A DNA stretch of 12,779 bases from Eubacteriales Family XIII. Incertae Sedis bacterium (GTDB taxonomy: Bacteria; Bacillota; Clostridia; Peptostreptococcales; Anaerovoracaceae), in the NCBI GenBank assembly GCA_031278255.1, contig JAITKU010000260.1, positions 1 to 12,779 on the forward strand. The letters run 5' to 3'. A program made the position numbers and the translations under genes. How positions within the stretch are numbered: the first letter of the stretch is position 1; the number at the start of each line of letters is the position of its first letter. Shown piece after piece: positions 1 through 7,629 of this stretch. The notes under the pieces were generated by a model that had not been told where the DNA came from, did no database searches, and worked only from the letters and a program-made list of their open reading frames with translations.

Positions 1-382
1 GCCGCGGAAGCTGCGGAAGCTCTCCTCGAACATGGTCGATAAGCTGTCCGTAAAATGCCGCGATATCTTTCAGATCATGGATTCCCTTTCCGGCGGGAAC
101 AAGCAGAAAGTGAATCTGGGCAGATGGCTGGCGAAAGACCCCGATCTGCTGATACTCGACAGCCCGACGCGCGGCGTGGACGTGGGCGTCAAGGCCTACA
201 TCTATTCGCTGATGAAAGAGGCGAAGAAGAACGGCGCCGCGACGATCCTGATCTCCGACGAACTGACGGAAATCCTGGGTATGGCGGACAGGCTGATCGT
301 GATGAAAGACGGCGCGGTGAGCAAGGTGCTTGTGCGCGGGGAGGAATTCACCGAACAGAACGTGATTGGGGTGATGATTTGA
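1..382 (+). CDS. Sugar ABC transporter ATP-binding protein, RbsA/MglA type (C-terminal part)
   Basis: This is the C-terminal end of a two-domain ATPase that powers sugar import through an RbsC-like permease at the cytoplasmic membrane. The open frame enters from the left edge (first full codon at base 2) and ends in TGA at 380-382, so about 126 residues are visible and the true start lies outside. Visible parts of the second nucleotide-binding domain are the ABC signature LSGGNKQKV, a Walker B region ILDSPTRGVDVG, the switch region ISDELTEILGMADR and a short tail. The TRGVDVG stretch after Walker B is typical of the second domain of ribose/galactose/xylose-type ATPases. The residue after the Walker B Asp is Ser (codon 161-163), where Glu is usual. 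The stop overlaps the permease start by one base, so the two are translationally coupled. The transported sugar cannot be told from this part. Confidence 0.93.
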   Translation, partial: PRKLRKLSSNMVDKLSVKCRDIFQIMDSLSGGNKQKVNLGRWLAKDPDLLILDSPTRGVDVGVKAYIYSLMKEAKKNGAATILISDELTEILGMADRLIVMKDGAVSKVLVRGEEFTEQNVIGVMI

Positions 383-1344
383 TGAAACGTTTCAGAATCA
401 GCTTGCAGGATACCGTTCCGTTTATCGCATTTTTGATAATCTTCGTTTTTTTCGCGGTCGCGAGCAACGGAAATATGCTGTCGGCGTACACGTTGCGCAC
501 GATACTCGATCAGTCGATGATCACGATTCTGATCGGTCTCGGCGTACTCTTCGCGGCGGCGCAGGGGAGCATAGACCTTTCCGTGGGGGTGAACCTCGCG
601 CTCAGCGGCGTACTCGCCACGCGCGTCGCGCTCGCGACGGACCTGCCTTGGCTCATGGTGCCGCTGGCTCTGCTGTTCGCGCTCATCGTGGGCGTGATCG
701 TGGGCGTGATCGTCAGCCGCTTCAAGGTATCGTCGTTTATGGTGACGATCGCGATGCTGATCGGCGTCCGCGGGCTTGTGAACTATATCCAGACGAAGAT
801 AGGCGTCGAATACATCCCGGACGCCGTGCGGGTGCTGAACCTGCCGAACGTGAAGATACCGCTGTTTTTCGCGATTGTGGCGATCATGCTGTATCTGTTC
901 GAGTTCACGAAAGCGGGGCGCTACAGCAAGGCGATCGGCGAGAACGAGGTGACTGCGCGTTTCGTCGGCGTGCCGATCACGAAGATGAAGATCCTCGCGT
1001 TCGCGCTGTCGGGACTCATGTCCGGCGTGGGCGCGGTCTTTACGCTCGTGACGGTCGGCGGCACGACCAATACGATGGGGACCTTCCTCGAGATGAAAGT
1101 CGCGATGGCGATCTTCTTCGGGGGCGTGCTTGTGACGGGCGGCGCTTCGGCGAAGATATACAAGGTCCTGCTCGGCTCGCTCTCCATCACCATCATCATC
1201 AACGGCTTGGCGCTCATCGGAAAGTCGGAGAGCCAGATTTCGGAGATGGTCGAAGGCTTGCTGCTCCTGTTGATACTCTTCATAACGATATTGGCGAATT
1301 ACCGCGACAGGCGGCGCGTAAAGACCGCGCCCGATGAGACCTGA
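382..1344 (+). CDS. Sugar ABC transporter permease, RbsC-like (BPD_transp_2 family)
   Basis: This 320-residue integral membrane protein forms the channel of a carbohydrate importer and works with the ATPase just upstream. The start is the ATG that shares its A with the ATPase stop (TGATG), with GGGGTG about 8 bases upstream. A longer in-frame opening to base 55 overlaps the ATPase and is discarded. The protein is strongly hydrophobic, with segments near residues 12-28, 45-60, 92-112, 115-133, 158-173, 203-223, 238-252 and 265-280 and a final helix near 288-305. Family marks are GSIDLSVG (62-69) and the loop AIGENEVTARFVGVPI (184-199), the probable contact with the ATPase. The Arg-rich tail (308-312) suggests a cytoplasmic C-terminus. 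A substrate-binding protein is not in the window and may lie to the left. The substrate is unknown. Confidence 0.93.
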   Translation: MKRFRISLQDTVPFIAFLIIFVFFAVASNGNMLSAYTLRTILDQSMITILIGLGVLFAAAQGSIDLSVGVNLALSGVLATRVALATDLPWLMVPLALLFALIVGVIVGVIVSRFKVSSFMVTIAMLIGVRGLVNYIQTKIGVEYIPDAVRVLNLPNVKIPLFFAIVAIMLYLFEFTKAGRYSKAIGENEVTARFVGVPITKMKILAFALSGLMSGVGAVFTLVTVGGTTNTMGTFLEMKVAMAIFFGGVLVTGGASAKIYKVLLGSLSITIIINGLALIGKSESQISEMVEGLLLLLILFITILANYRDRRRVKTAPDET

Positions 1345-1375
1345 CGGCGTCGAATACGGGAATGATTTTCAGGCG

Positions 1376-1405
1376 GCGGCGGGAATTCACCGCCGCGTTT
1401 TAAGG
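1376..1405. terminator. Candidate bidirectional terminator between convergent genes
   Basis: A GC-only 7-bp stem (1376-1382 with 1390-1396) and a 7-base loop lie between the permease stop and the kinase stop. On the + strand it is followed by GTTTTAA, a short T run, so it could end the transporter transcript. The right arm and part of the loop lie in the last codons of the kinase. In the kinase direction no good T run follows, so function there is less sure. Confidence 0.5.
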
Positions 1406-3714
1406 CTCAGATACTCCCGCAGTTTTGCCAGAATATCGTCCAAGTTCAGGGGCTTGCCGATATGACTGTTCATGCCCGCTTTCAGGCACATCTCGATATC
1501 GTCGCGGAACACGTTGGCCGTCATCGCGATGATCGGAATCTCCTTTGCGCGCGCGGTGTCGAGCGCGCGGATTTGCCGCGTGGCCTCGTATCCGTCCACC
1601 TTGGGCATCTGCAGGTCCATGAAGATGATATCGTAGCGCGCGGGCGCCTCGCCGAATATCCGTACGGCTTCTTCGCCGTTTTCCGCGCAATCTATCGCCA
1701 GGCCCGTCGGTTCCAGCAGGGCCAGTACGATCTCCCGGTTGATCGCTATGTCCTCTGTCAGCAAGGCGCGGTATCCGCTGAAATCATCGGCCTTTTCCCG
1801 CTCGCCGCCGGCGGCGGGCGATCCCGGCGTGTTCGCTTCCGGCAGGGCGTATTCCGCCGCCGCGCCGCGTTGCGCCCGTATCGTGAATGTGAAAGTCGAA
1901 CCCTTGCCCGGTTCGGATTCGATCCATATCCGGCCGCCCATCATCTCCACGATGCGCTTTGAGATCGCAAGCCCGAGGCCCGTTCCGCCGAATTCGCGCG
2001 CGGTGCTGTTTTCGGCCTGCTGGAAAGAGTTGAACAGGCGTGTCTGCTGTTCCGCGTTGATGCCTATCCCCGTGTCGCTGACCGCAATCCGCAGGGTGCA
2101 GGTCTCGTCTTTTTCGTCCTCGAAACGCGCGTCCAGACATATCTTGCCGCCCTCCGGCGTGAATTTCGTCGCGTTGGACAAAAGGTTTGTGAGTACCTGC
2201 GTCAGGCGCTGGTCGTCGCCGATCAGCCTGCGCGGGATTTTTTCGTCTATGCGCAGGGTGAAACGCTGGTGTTTCTCTTCCATGCGGAAGTTGTTGACGT
2301 TGATCGCTTTCTGCAGACTTTTCTCGAAGTCGAATTCCGCGAAAGAGAGTTCCAGCTTGTTCGCTTCTATCTTCGACATATCCAGCACGTCGTTGATCAC
2401 GCCCAGCAGATGCGTGGAAGCGCCCTCGATCTTCTCAAAGGCGTAGTCTTTTCGCTTGAGGTCGGCGGCGGATTTGCCGATCGCGGTCATGCCGATGATG
2501 GCGTTCATCGGCGTGCGCATTTCGTGGCTCATGTTCGAGAGGAAATCGCTCTTTGCGCGGGAAGCGGCTTCCGCCTCGTCCTGCGCGCGGACGAGGTTTC
2601 GCATCATCTCGTTGCGTATGATGGCGTTGGCTAAAACGAGCGCGATGGGAAGCAGACTGCGTTCTTCATCCTCCGAAAAAGCTCTGGCGGCGTGACAGTT
2701 GTTGAACGCGACGGTTCCCCAAAAATCCCCGTGAAAGATCACGGGAAACACGAGGGAGGAATAGATGCCGAACTGCGAAAGAAAGGCGCGCTCCTCCGGG
2801 GAATAAGCCTTGGAAACGCGCTTTACGGAGCGTCCCTCCGAGAGCGGCTCAAGCCATCCGGGGAGGGTTTTGCGGTACGGGAATTCTATGACGCCGGCGT
2901 ACAGGTCCAGACTTATGTTCTCGTAGAACGCGTCGGGGGTGTTGAAAAATTCGGAGATCTCGTGTACGAAAGCGGGTTCGCCGTCCTTTACGACGTTTCG
3001 CCAAACCGCGACGCAGTCGATCTCCATGCGCCGCGCCAAGGGCCGCATTCCGTCGCGCAGCGCGACCTCGGGTTCGTCCAGATTCAGATCGAGCAGCGCC
3101 GTCGCGATGCTCTGCATCGAGTGTGTCAGCGTATCCGATTTACGCCTTTCGTTGAGAAATATGCGGTTTTGAAACGCGACGATGGCGGAGATGAAGAGTC
3201 CCGAAACGATCAGCGATTGGATATGATCGAGGTACTGAAAAGGACCCGTGATATCTTTCACAAACGCGTTGAAAGGCGGCATGGCCGAGGCCGCGTAGCA
3301 GACGATTACCCAGAGGATATGCGCGGTGAGAAAGACGACGCGCGCGCGGCCCCTTGACAGGAAGAAAATCAGCACGACGGACATCGTAAAATAGGACGAA
3401 ACGCCGCTTTGCACACCGCCCATCGCGAACAGCGCGGCGGGCAGCAGTATGTCGCACAGGGAAAAGAGAATCAGCCAAGAGCCGAGCCTGTGCTTATGGA
3501 ACACGTTGCAGAATACAAACAGGAGGGAGACGGAAACGGCAATGCACAGCAACACGAGGACGATGGCAAGCCCGCTTCGCATGGCGATGCGCGTAAGGAT
3601 CGCGACGATCACCCCGATAACGCCGACAATGCACACCATGTTTGTCGTACGCGCCTCCAGCGTCAGGTTTTCGGAAAATATATAGCGATCGATAAAGTTT
3701 TTCAATTTCGACAT
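1387..3714 (-). CDS. Membrane-bound hybrid sensor histidine kinase with receiver domain
   Basis: This is a 775-residue hybrid kinase that senses an unknown signal, autophosphorylates on His and passes phosphate to its own receiver. Domains in order: six probable membrane helices (about 27-41, 47-68, 79-97, 107-120, 125-145, 166-182); a GAF-like region (about 200-372); a short helical linker; a HisKA domain with H397 in SNMSHEMRTP; a HATPase domain with N514 (N box), DTGIG and GGTGLGLAIS; and a receiver (about 648-772) with E654/D655, phospho-acceptor D700 in FMDLQMP, T732 and K754. The frame stays open to a TTG at 3786, but that codon lies inside the -35 box of a strong promoter and would precede the transcript start. 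I therefore chose the ATG at 3712-3714, preceded by GGGAG 10 bases upstream; an ATG at 3721-3723 is possible. No Hpt protein or DNA-binding response regulator is nearby, so its output is unknown. Confidence 0.93.
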   Translation of the reverse strand: MSKLKNFIDRYIFSENLTLEARTTNMVCIVGVIGVIVAILTRIAMRSGLAIVLVLLCIAVSVSLLFVFCNVFHKHRLGSWLILFSLCDILLPAALFAMGGVQSGVSSYFTMSVVLIFFLSRGRARVVFLTAHILWVIVCYAASAMPPFNAFVKDITGPFQYLDHIQSLIVSGLFISAIVAFQNRIFLNERRKSDTLTHSMQSIATALLDLNLDEPEVALRDGMRPLARRMEIDCVAVWRNVVKDGEPAFVHEISEFFNTPDAFYENISLDLYAGVIEFPYRKTLPGWLEPLSEGRSVKRVSKAYSPEERAFLSQFGIYSSLVFPVIFHGDFWGTVAFNNCHAARAFSEDEERSLLPIALVLANAIIRNEMMRNLVRAQDEAEAASRAKSDFLSNMSHEMRTPMNAIIGMTAIGKSAADLKRKDYAFEKIEGASTHLLGVINDVLDMSKIEANKLELSFAEFDFEKSLQKAINVNNFRMEEKHQRFTLRIDEKIPRRLIGDDQRLTQVLTNLLSNATKFTPEGGKICLDARFEDEKDETCTLRIAVSDTGIGINAEQQTRLFNSFQQAENSTAREFGGTGLGLAISKRIVEMMGGRIWIESEPGKGSTFTFTIRAQRGAAAEYALPEANTPGSPAAGGEREKADDFSGYRALLTEDIAINREIVLALLEPTGLAIDCAENGEEAVRIFGEAPARYDIIFMDLQMPKVDGYEATRQIRALDTARAKEIPIIAMTANVFRDDIEMCLKAGMNSHIGKPLNLDDILAKLREYLSLKTRR

Positions 3715-3756
3715 CACGCCCATACTCCCATATCCGCACATCATCCATACGTTAGC

Positions 3757-3786
3757 ATTATAATCGCTGTGCGCTTGTTTTGTCAA
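3757..3786 (-). promoter_or_regulatory. Sigma-70/sigma-A-type promoter of the hybrid kinase
   Basis: Read on the - strand, TTGACA (3786-3781) is separated by 18 bases from TATAAT (3762-3757). Both hexamers match the consensus exactly. Transcription should begin near 3750, about 35 bases before the chosen ATG of the kinase. The kinase can thus be made independently of the gldA operon that ends just upstream. Confidence 0.8.
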
Positions 3787-3839
3787 CAGAAAGGAGTAGG
3801 GACCGGTTTGCGGCCGGGAATCCGGTCGCCTCGCGTCTT

Positions 3840-4937
3840 TTAAACCTTGCCGCGGGCCTCGCCGCCGAGCGCGTCCGCGCGGACGATGGCGGCTATGGCC
3901 GCCGCGGGCGTGACCTCGAAAGGCATGGCGGACATGCTGCCGTCCGCGCAGGCCGCGACCGCCGCTTCGCGGAGTTCTTCCTCGGAGGCGTCGCCCGCGC
4001 CCAGCGCCGCGAGCGTTGTGGGGAGACCGACCGACGCGCAGAAGCCAAGGACCTCCTGTATTTCCTCGGTCGAATTTTCCAAAACGAGTTGCGCGAGCGT
4101 ACCGAAAGCGACCTTTTCTCCGTGGTACATACCGTGCGTTCCCTCTATCGCGAAGAGTCCGTTGCCTATGGCGTGGGCCGCGGCAACCCCGCCGCTCTCA
4201 AAGCCGACGCCGCTCAGGTAGGTGTTGGCCTCGATGATGTTTTCGACGGCCTCCGTGCATACGCGCCTTTCGACGGCGCGCTTTGCCGCGGGCCCGTCCC
4301 TGCGCAGGGTGTCGTAGCAGGCGCGCGCGAGGGCGAGCGCAGCCGGCGCCGTCTTGCCGCCCATGCAGGTGATCGCGCCCGCGCGCGCGCAGGCGCGCGC
4401 CTCGAAGTAGGTGGCCAAGGCGTCGCCCATACCCGCGACCAGGGTGCGGACGGGCGCCGCGCGGATGATATCCGTATCGACCAGCACGATATTGGGATTT
4501 GACGGAAGAAAAAGCAATTTATTGAATGCGCCGTCCTCGAAATTGATCACGCTGAGGGCGCTGCACGGCGCGTCCGTGGACGCGACGGTGGGCACGGTGA
4601 TCACGGGCGCCGCGGCATAAAAGGCGGCGGCCTTTGCCGTGTCGAGGACCTTGCCGCCCCCGACGCCGACGACAACCCCGGTCCCCGCGCGCCGAAAGGA
4701 GGCGCCTACCCGTTCTATCTCGCGTTCGCAGCATTCCCCGCCGAATATCTCATAGACCGTCCCGCAGCCCGCGGCCCGCGCGCCGCTCTCGATCGCCCGG
4801 GAAACGCGTTCCTTTCCGGATGCGCTCACGAGGATGAAGAGCTTGTCGCCGAGCTTCTCCGCGAACGCGCAAAGCCGCGTGAGCGCGCCCGCGCCCTGCA
4901 CATACCTGCCCGGATTCCCGATGATACGCAATGCCAT
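3840..4937 (-). CDS. gldA: Glycerol dehydrogenase family protein (iron/zinc alcohol dehydrogenase superfamily)
   Basis: This 365-residue protein is close to full length for GldA. The family oxidises glycerol to dihydroxyacetone with NAD+, or runs in reverse on small hydroxyketones, in the cytoplasm. Visible motifs are the NAD-binding GVGGGKVLDTAKA (91-103), VPTVASTDAPCSA (115-127) and three probable metal ligands, D172 in GMGDA, H255 in AAHAIGNG and H272 in YHGEKVAFG. The ATG at 4935-4937 has AAAGGA 7 bases upstream. It is the last gene of the GRE operon, 28 bp after GRE-A. This suggests it handles the substrate or product of the radical enzymes: either the oxidative side of glycerol fermentation or reduction of a carbonyl made by dehydration. 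The family call is firm; the true substrate may be another polyol or hydroxyketone. Confidence 0.9.
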   Translation of the reverse strand: MALRIIGNPGRYVQGAGALTRLCAFAEKLGDKLFILVSASGKERVSRAIESGARAAGCGTVYEIFGGECCEREIERVGASFRRAGTGVVVGVGGGKVLDTAKAAAFYAAAPVITVPTVASTDAPCSALSVINFEDGAFNKLLFLPSNPNIVLVDTDIIRAAPVRTLVAGMGDALATYFEARACARAGAITCMGGKTAPAALALARACYDTLRRDGPAAKRAVERRVCTEAVENIIEANTYLSGVGFESGGVAAAHAIGNGLFAIEGTHGMYHGEKVAFGTLAQLVLENSTEEIQEVLGFCASVGLPTTLAALGAGDASEEELREAAVAACADGSMSAMPFEVTPAAAIAAIVRADALGGEARGKV

Positions 4938-4965
4938 AACAGTGTCCTTTCCGTTTGGGTAACAT

Positions 4966-7578
4966 CTAATCGAAAGACAGAGAGGTTCTTCCTATAATAT
5001 CATCCTGCAAAGCCTTGTTGAGTTCGACGAAATACGCGCTGTAGCCCGCGACGCGCACGAGGAGATCGCGATAGGCCGCAGGTTCCCGCTGCGCCGCGAT
5101 GAGCGTTTCCTGATTCGCCACCGTAAACTGGCTGTGCATACCCTTGCGCCCGATGTATTCCTCGATGAGCGCGATGAAGTTGTCGCGCCCCGTTTCGCCG
5201 GCCAAGGCGCCGGGGGAGAACTTCCAGTTCAGGAGCGTGCCGTTCGTCGCGCGCGCGTGGTCCAGCTTCGTGACCGATCTGCAGATCGCGGTCGGACCCT
5301 TGATGTCGTGGGAACCGCACTTCGTATGCACGGCGCCCATGCAGTCGGATACCGGCTCAAAGGCCTTTCGTCCCTCCACGGAGGCCCACTGCTTCTGCCC
5401 GTGCGCGACGTTGACGGTGACGGAATAAGCGCCCGGCTGGAAGAAGCCGCCGCGCGCGTTCGGGCGGCGCTCGATGTGCTTGCACCACGTGTCCATCGCG
5501 AATTTCGTCAGACTGTCCGCGTAGTCGTCATCGTTGCCGTAATGGTGGACCTTATCGCTGTTGACATAGGCGTAGAGCGCTTCGTATCCCTCCCAGTCCG
5601 CCTTGACCGCATCTAAGAGTTCTTGCCCCGTGACGCGTTTCTCGTCGAATACGAGCTGCTTGATCGTCGCGAGTCCGTCGCCTGCCGTGCCGATGCCGAC
5701 GCCCTGCGGCCCCGTGAAGTTGTACTTCGTTCCGCCCGCCGTCACGTCCCGGCCGTTCTCGATACAGCCGTCCATAAACGTGGACAGCAGGGGCAGCGGA
5801 TACAGCTTTTGATGCGCGATATCGACGGTGTTGAGCAGGGCGATCTGCCGGTCGCACCAGTATTCCATCTGCTTATCGTAGGCTTCGAGGACCTGTTCAA
5901 AGGAGGTGAAGTCCGCGAGGCTTCCCGTCGCGAGGCCGAGCCGTTCGCCGATCGCGGCGCATTTTTCGTGGCGCGGGCAGTCTCGGCCGCAGTTGTGGCA
6001 GCGTCCGTCGTTTATGGCGAGTTCAAGGACGCGCGCGATGTTCATGTGGCCGCAGTCTTTCCAGCCGTAGGCCTTGCCGGAGGGATCGGGTTCCACGCAT
6101 CCGACCACCTGATAGTCGCGCGCGTCCGCCAATTCCACATGGGAACTCAACATGCTCGGTATGGTGATATCGTCGTTGAATATCTTAGGCTCGCCCGTAC
6201 CCATGCGGATCAGGTTCGCGGTCTTGACCTTGAGTTCCCACGGGCTGCCCGAATGCAGACGCACGGCGAGCCACGGGCAGGGCAGACGCACGTGCGCGTG
6301 CGCGTCGAGCGCCATGAAAGTCAGTTCGTTCGTGCCGTCGCGCCCGTCTTTCAGGATGCCGCCCAGGGTGAGACAGGGACCGCCTATGCCGCCGTTGCCG
6401 AAAGTCCGGATCAGGATGTGGTCGCGCAGCTTGTTGAGGTCCCATATCTTGATGTAAAAGTTCTCGATAAGCTCCTGGATTTCCTCGCGCGTCGCCGCGC
6501 CCGTTTCGATATCGCGCCGATAGAAAGGATACATGTAGCGGTCGAAGCGTCCGTAGGAGACAGAATGGCCGTTGCATTCGATGTGCGTCATCGTCGTGGC
6601 GAAATTGACCAGTTGCAGCGCCTCGCGGAAGCTACGGGGCGGCGCCGTCGATATCCGGCGGCAGACGGACGCGATTTCGCGCAGCTCCGCGGCGCGCGTC
6701 GCGTCTTGCTCCTCGGCCGCCATCTCGTCCGCAAGCGCGGCATAGCGCTCGATATGGCGCGACGCGGCCCTCAAAACGATCTCGGCCGCCCTGTAGAATA
6801 CGCGTTTTTCGATGTCGGCGGGGTCCGAAAGGGAGAGTTTTGCGGTCTGCGCTTCGATCAGGCGCCCGATGCCGCCGAGTCCGAGCGTGAGAAGCCGGTC
6901 GTACTCCAGACCCAGATGCCCCGCGCCGCAGAAGATGTAGGCGTCCGCGAAGAACACGCCCTTTCCGTCGTGCGAACCCTTGATCACGTCGTCTCCCAGC
7001 ATCGCGTCCGTCATGTCCTTGATCGTGTTTCCGTCCCAGAAATCGCGCAGTCTTTCGAGGCGTTCCTGCGTATCCTTTGTGTAGGTGAAATAGTCGTGCG
7101 TGCGCTGTTCGCTGTAGTCCAAAAGTCCGTCGCGCATCTCGTCCACGACACGGCCGAGGCCGAATTCCGGGAAAACCTGCGCGCCTTTCTTGTCGCAGCA
7201 GAGACAGCCCGCGATCAACTCGTGGGGAAAGATAAGGATCGGCGCCGTATCGAGGATTCGTTCGACAGCGTAGGCGCGCTTGAGCAGGACGGGTTCCCCG
7301 GAGTGTTCCCTGTAGGCCGCCGTTATGCGTTCCGCGGCGTCCGGCGCCACGAAGCCGTTGGTCGTTTTCGGGGTGATCGCGAGGATGGCGTTGATTCTCG
7401 GGAAAGGGGACGGCGCGGGCGTGTTGCCCGATATGCCGACGCCCCATTCCTTGTCGAAAGGCTCCACGGCCCGCGGCGAGGTGTCGATCCGGTGCGCGTT
7501 CTTGTAGGTGTCGCGGTTTTTCGCGAGGTTGTCCGCGTTCGTAAGCGGAAGCTCCCGCGCTGCGGCTGCGTTGCTCAT
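4966..7578 (-). CDS. Glycyl radical enzyme A, dehydratase-like (PFL/GRE family)
   Basis: This 870-residue cytoplasmic glycyl radical enzyme probably cleaves a C-O (or other C-X) bond by radical chemistry. Key sites are H221 in GAGHLG, H338/S339 in CNGHSVSYGRFD, the thiyl residue C494 and base E496 in GCVEP, D508 in GWKD, YNFTGPQG (619-626) and the radical glycine G845 in VRVAGYSAYF, followed by R864. These match positions that I recall binding glycerol in the Clostridium butyricum B12-independent dehydratase. Unusual parts are C-x2-C-x3-C-x5-C at 527-540, a CLCC cluster at 125-128 and an N-terminal extension with the segment EPFDKEWGVGISG. The protein is longer than that dehydratase (about 787 aa as I recall). 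The ATG has AGGAGG 6 bases upstream and follows the activase by 51 bp. A plain pyruvate formate-lyase is unlikely because that enzyme has adjacent Cys-Cys. Choline, hydroxyproline or sulfonate lyases also carry GCVE and remain possible. Confidence 0.93.
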   Translation of the reverse strand: MSNAAAARELPLTNADNLAKNRDTYKNAHRIDTSPRAVEPFDKEWGVGISGNTPAPSPFPRINAILAITPKTTNGFVAPDAAERITAAYREHSGEPVLLKRAYAVERILDTAPILIFPHELIAGCLCCDKKGAQVFPEFGLGRVVDEMRDGLLDYSEQRTHDYFTYTKDTQERLERLRDFWDGNTIKDMTDAMLGDDVIKGSHDGKGVFFADAYIFCGAGHLGLEYDRLLTLGLGGIGRLIEAQTAKLSLSDPADIEKRVFYRAAEIVLRAASRHIERYAALADEMAAEEQDATRAAELREIASVCRRISTAPPRSFREALQLVNFATTMTHIECNGHSVSYGRFDRYMYPFYRRDIETGAATREEIQELIENFYIKIWDLNKLRDHILIRTFGNGGIGGPCLTLGGILKDGRDGTNELTFMALDAHAHVRLPCPWLAVRLHSGSPWELKVKTANLIRMGTGEPKIFNDDITIPSMLSSHVELADARDYQVVGCVEPDPSGKAYGWKDCGHMNIARVLELAINDGRCHNCGRDCPRHEKCAAIGERLGLATGSLADFTSFEQVLEAYDKQMEYWCDRQIALLNTVDIAHQKLYPLPLLSTFMDGCIENGRDVTAGGTKYNFTGPQGVGIGTAGDGLATIKQLVFDEKRVTGQELLDAVKADWEGYEALYAYVNSDKVHHYGNDDDYADSLTKFAMDTWCKHIERRPNARGGFFQPGAYSVTVNVAHGQKQWASVEGRKAFEPVSDCMGAVHTKCGSHDIKGPTAICRSVTKLDHARATNGTLLNWKFSPGALAGETGRDNFIALIEEYIGRKGMHSQFTVANQETLIAAQREPAAYRDLLVRVAGYSAYFVELNKALQDDIIGRTSLSFD

Positions 7579-7629
7579 GTGAATCCTCCTTGATGAATGC
7601 CGTCGCGCAAAAGTTCAATCGAAACGGCC

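Noticed and set aside
3801..3827. Hairpin GACCGG/CCGGTC after the gldA stop, as an operon terminator
   Set aside because: The loop is 15 bases and no T run follows on the - strand, so a terminator cannot be supported; read-through into the kinase gene is possible.
5623..7593. A 656-codon open frame on the + strand
   Set aside because: It lies wholly antisense to GRE-A, is rich in Arg/Ala/Val/Asp as expected from reverse reading of GC-rich codons, and shows no family motif.
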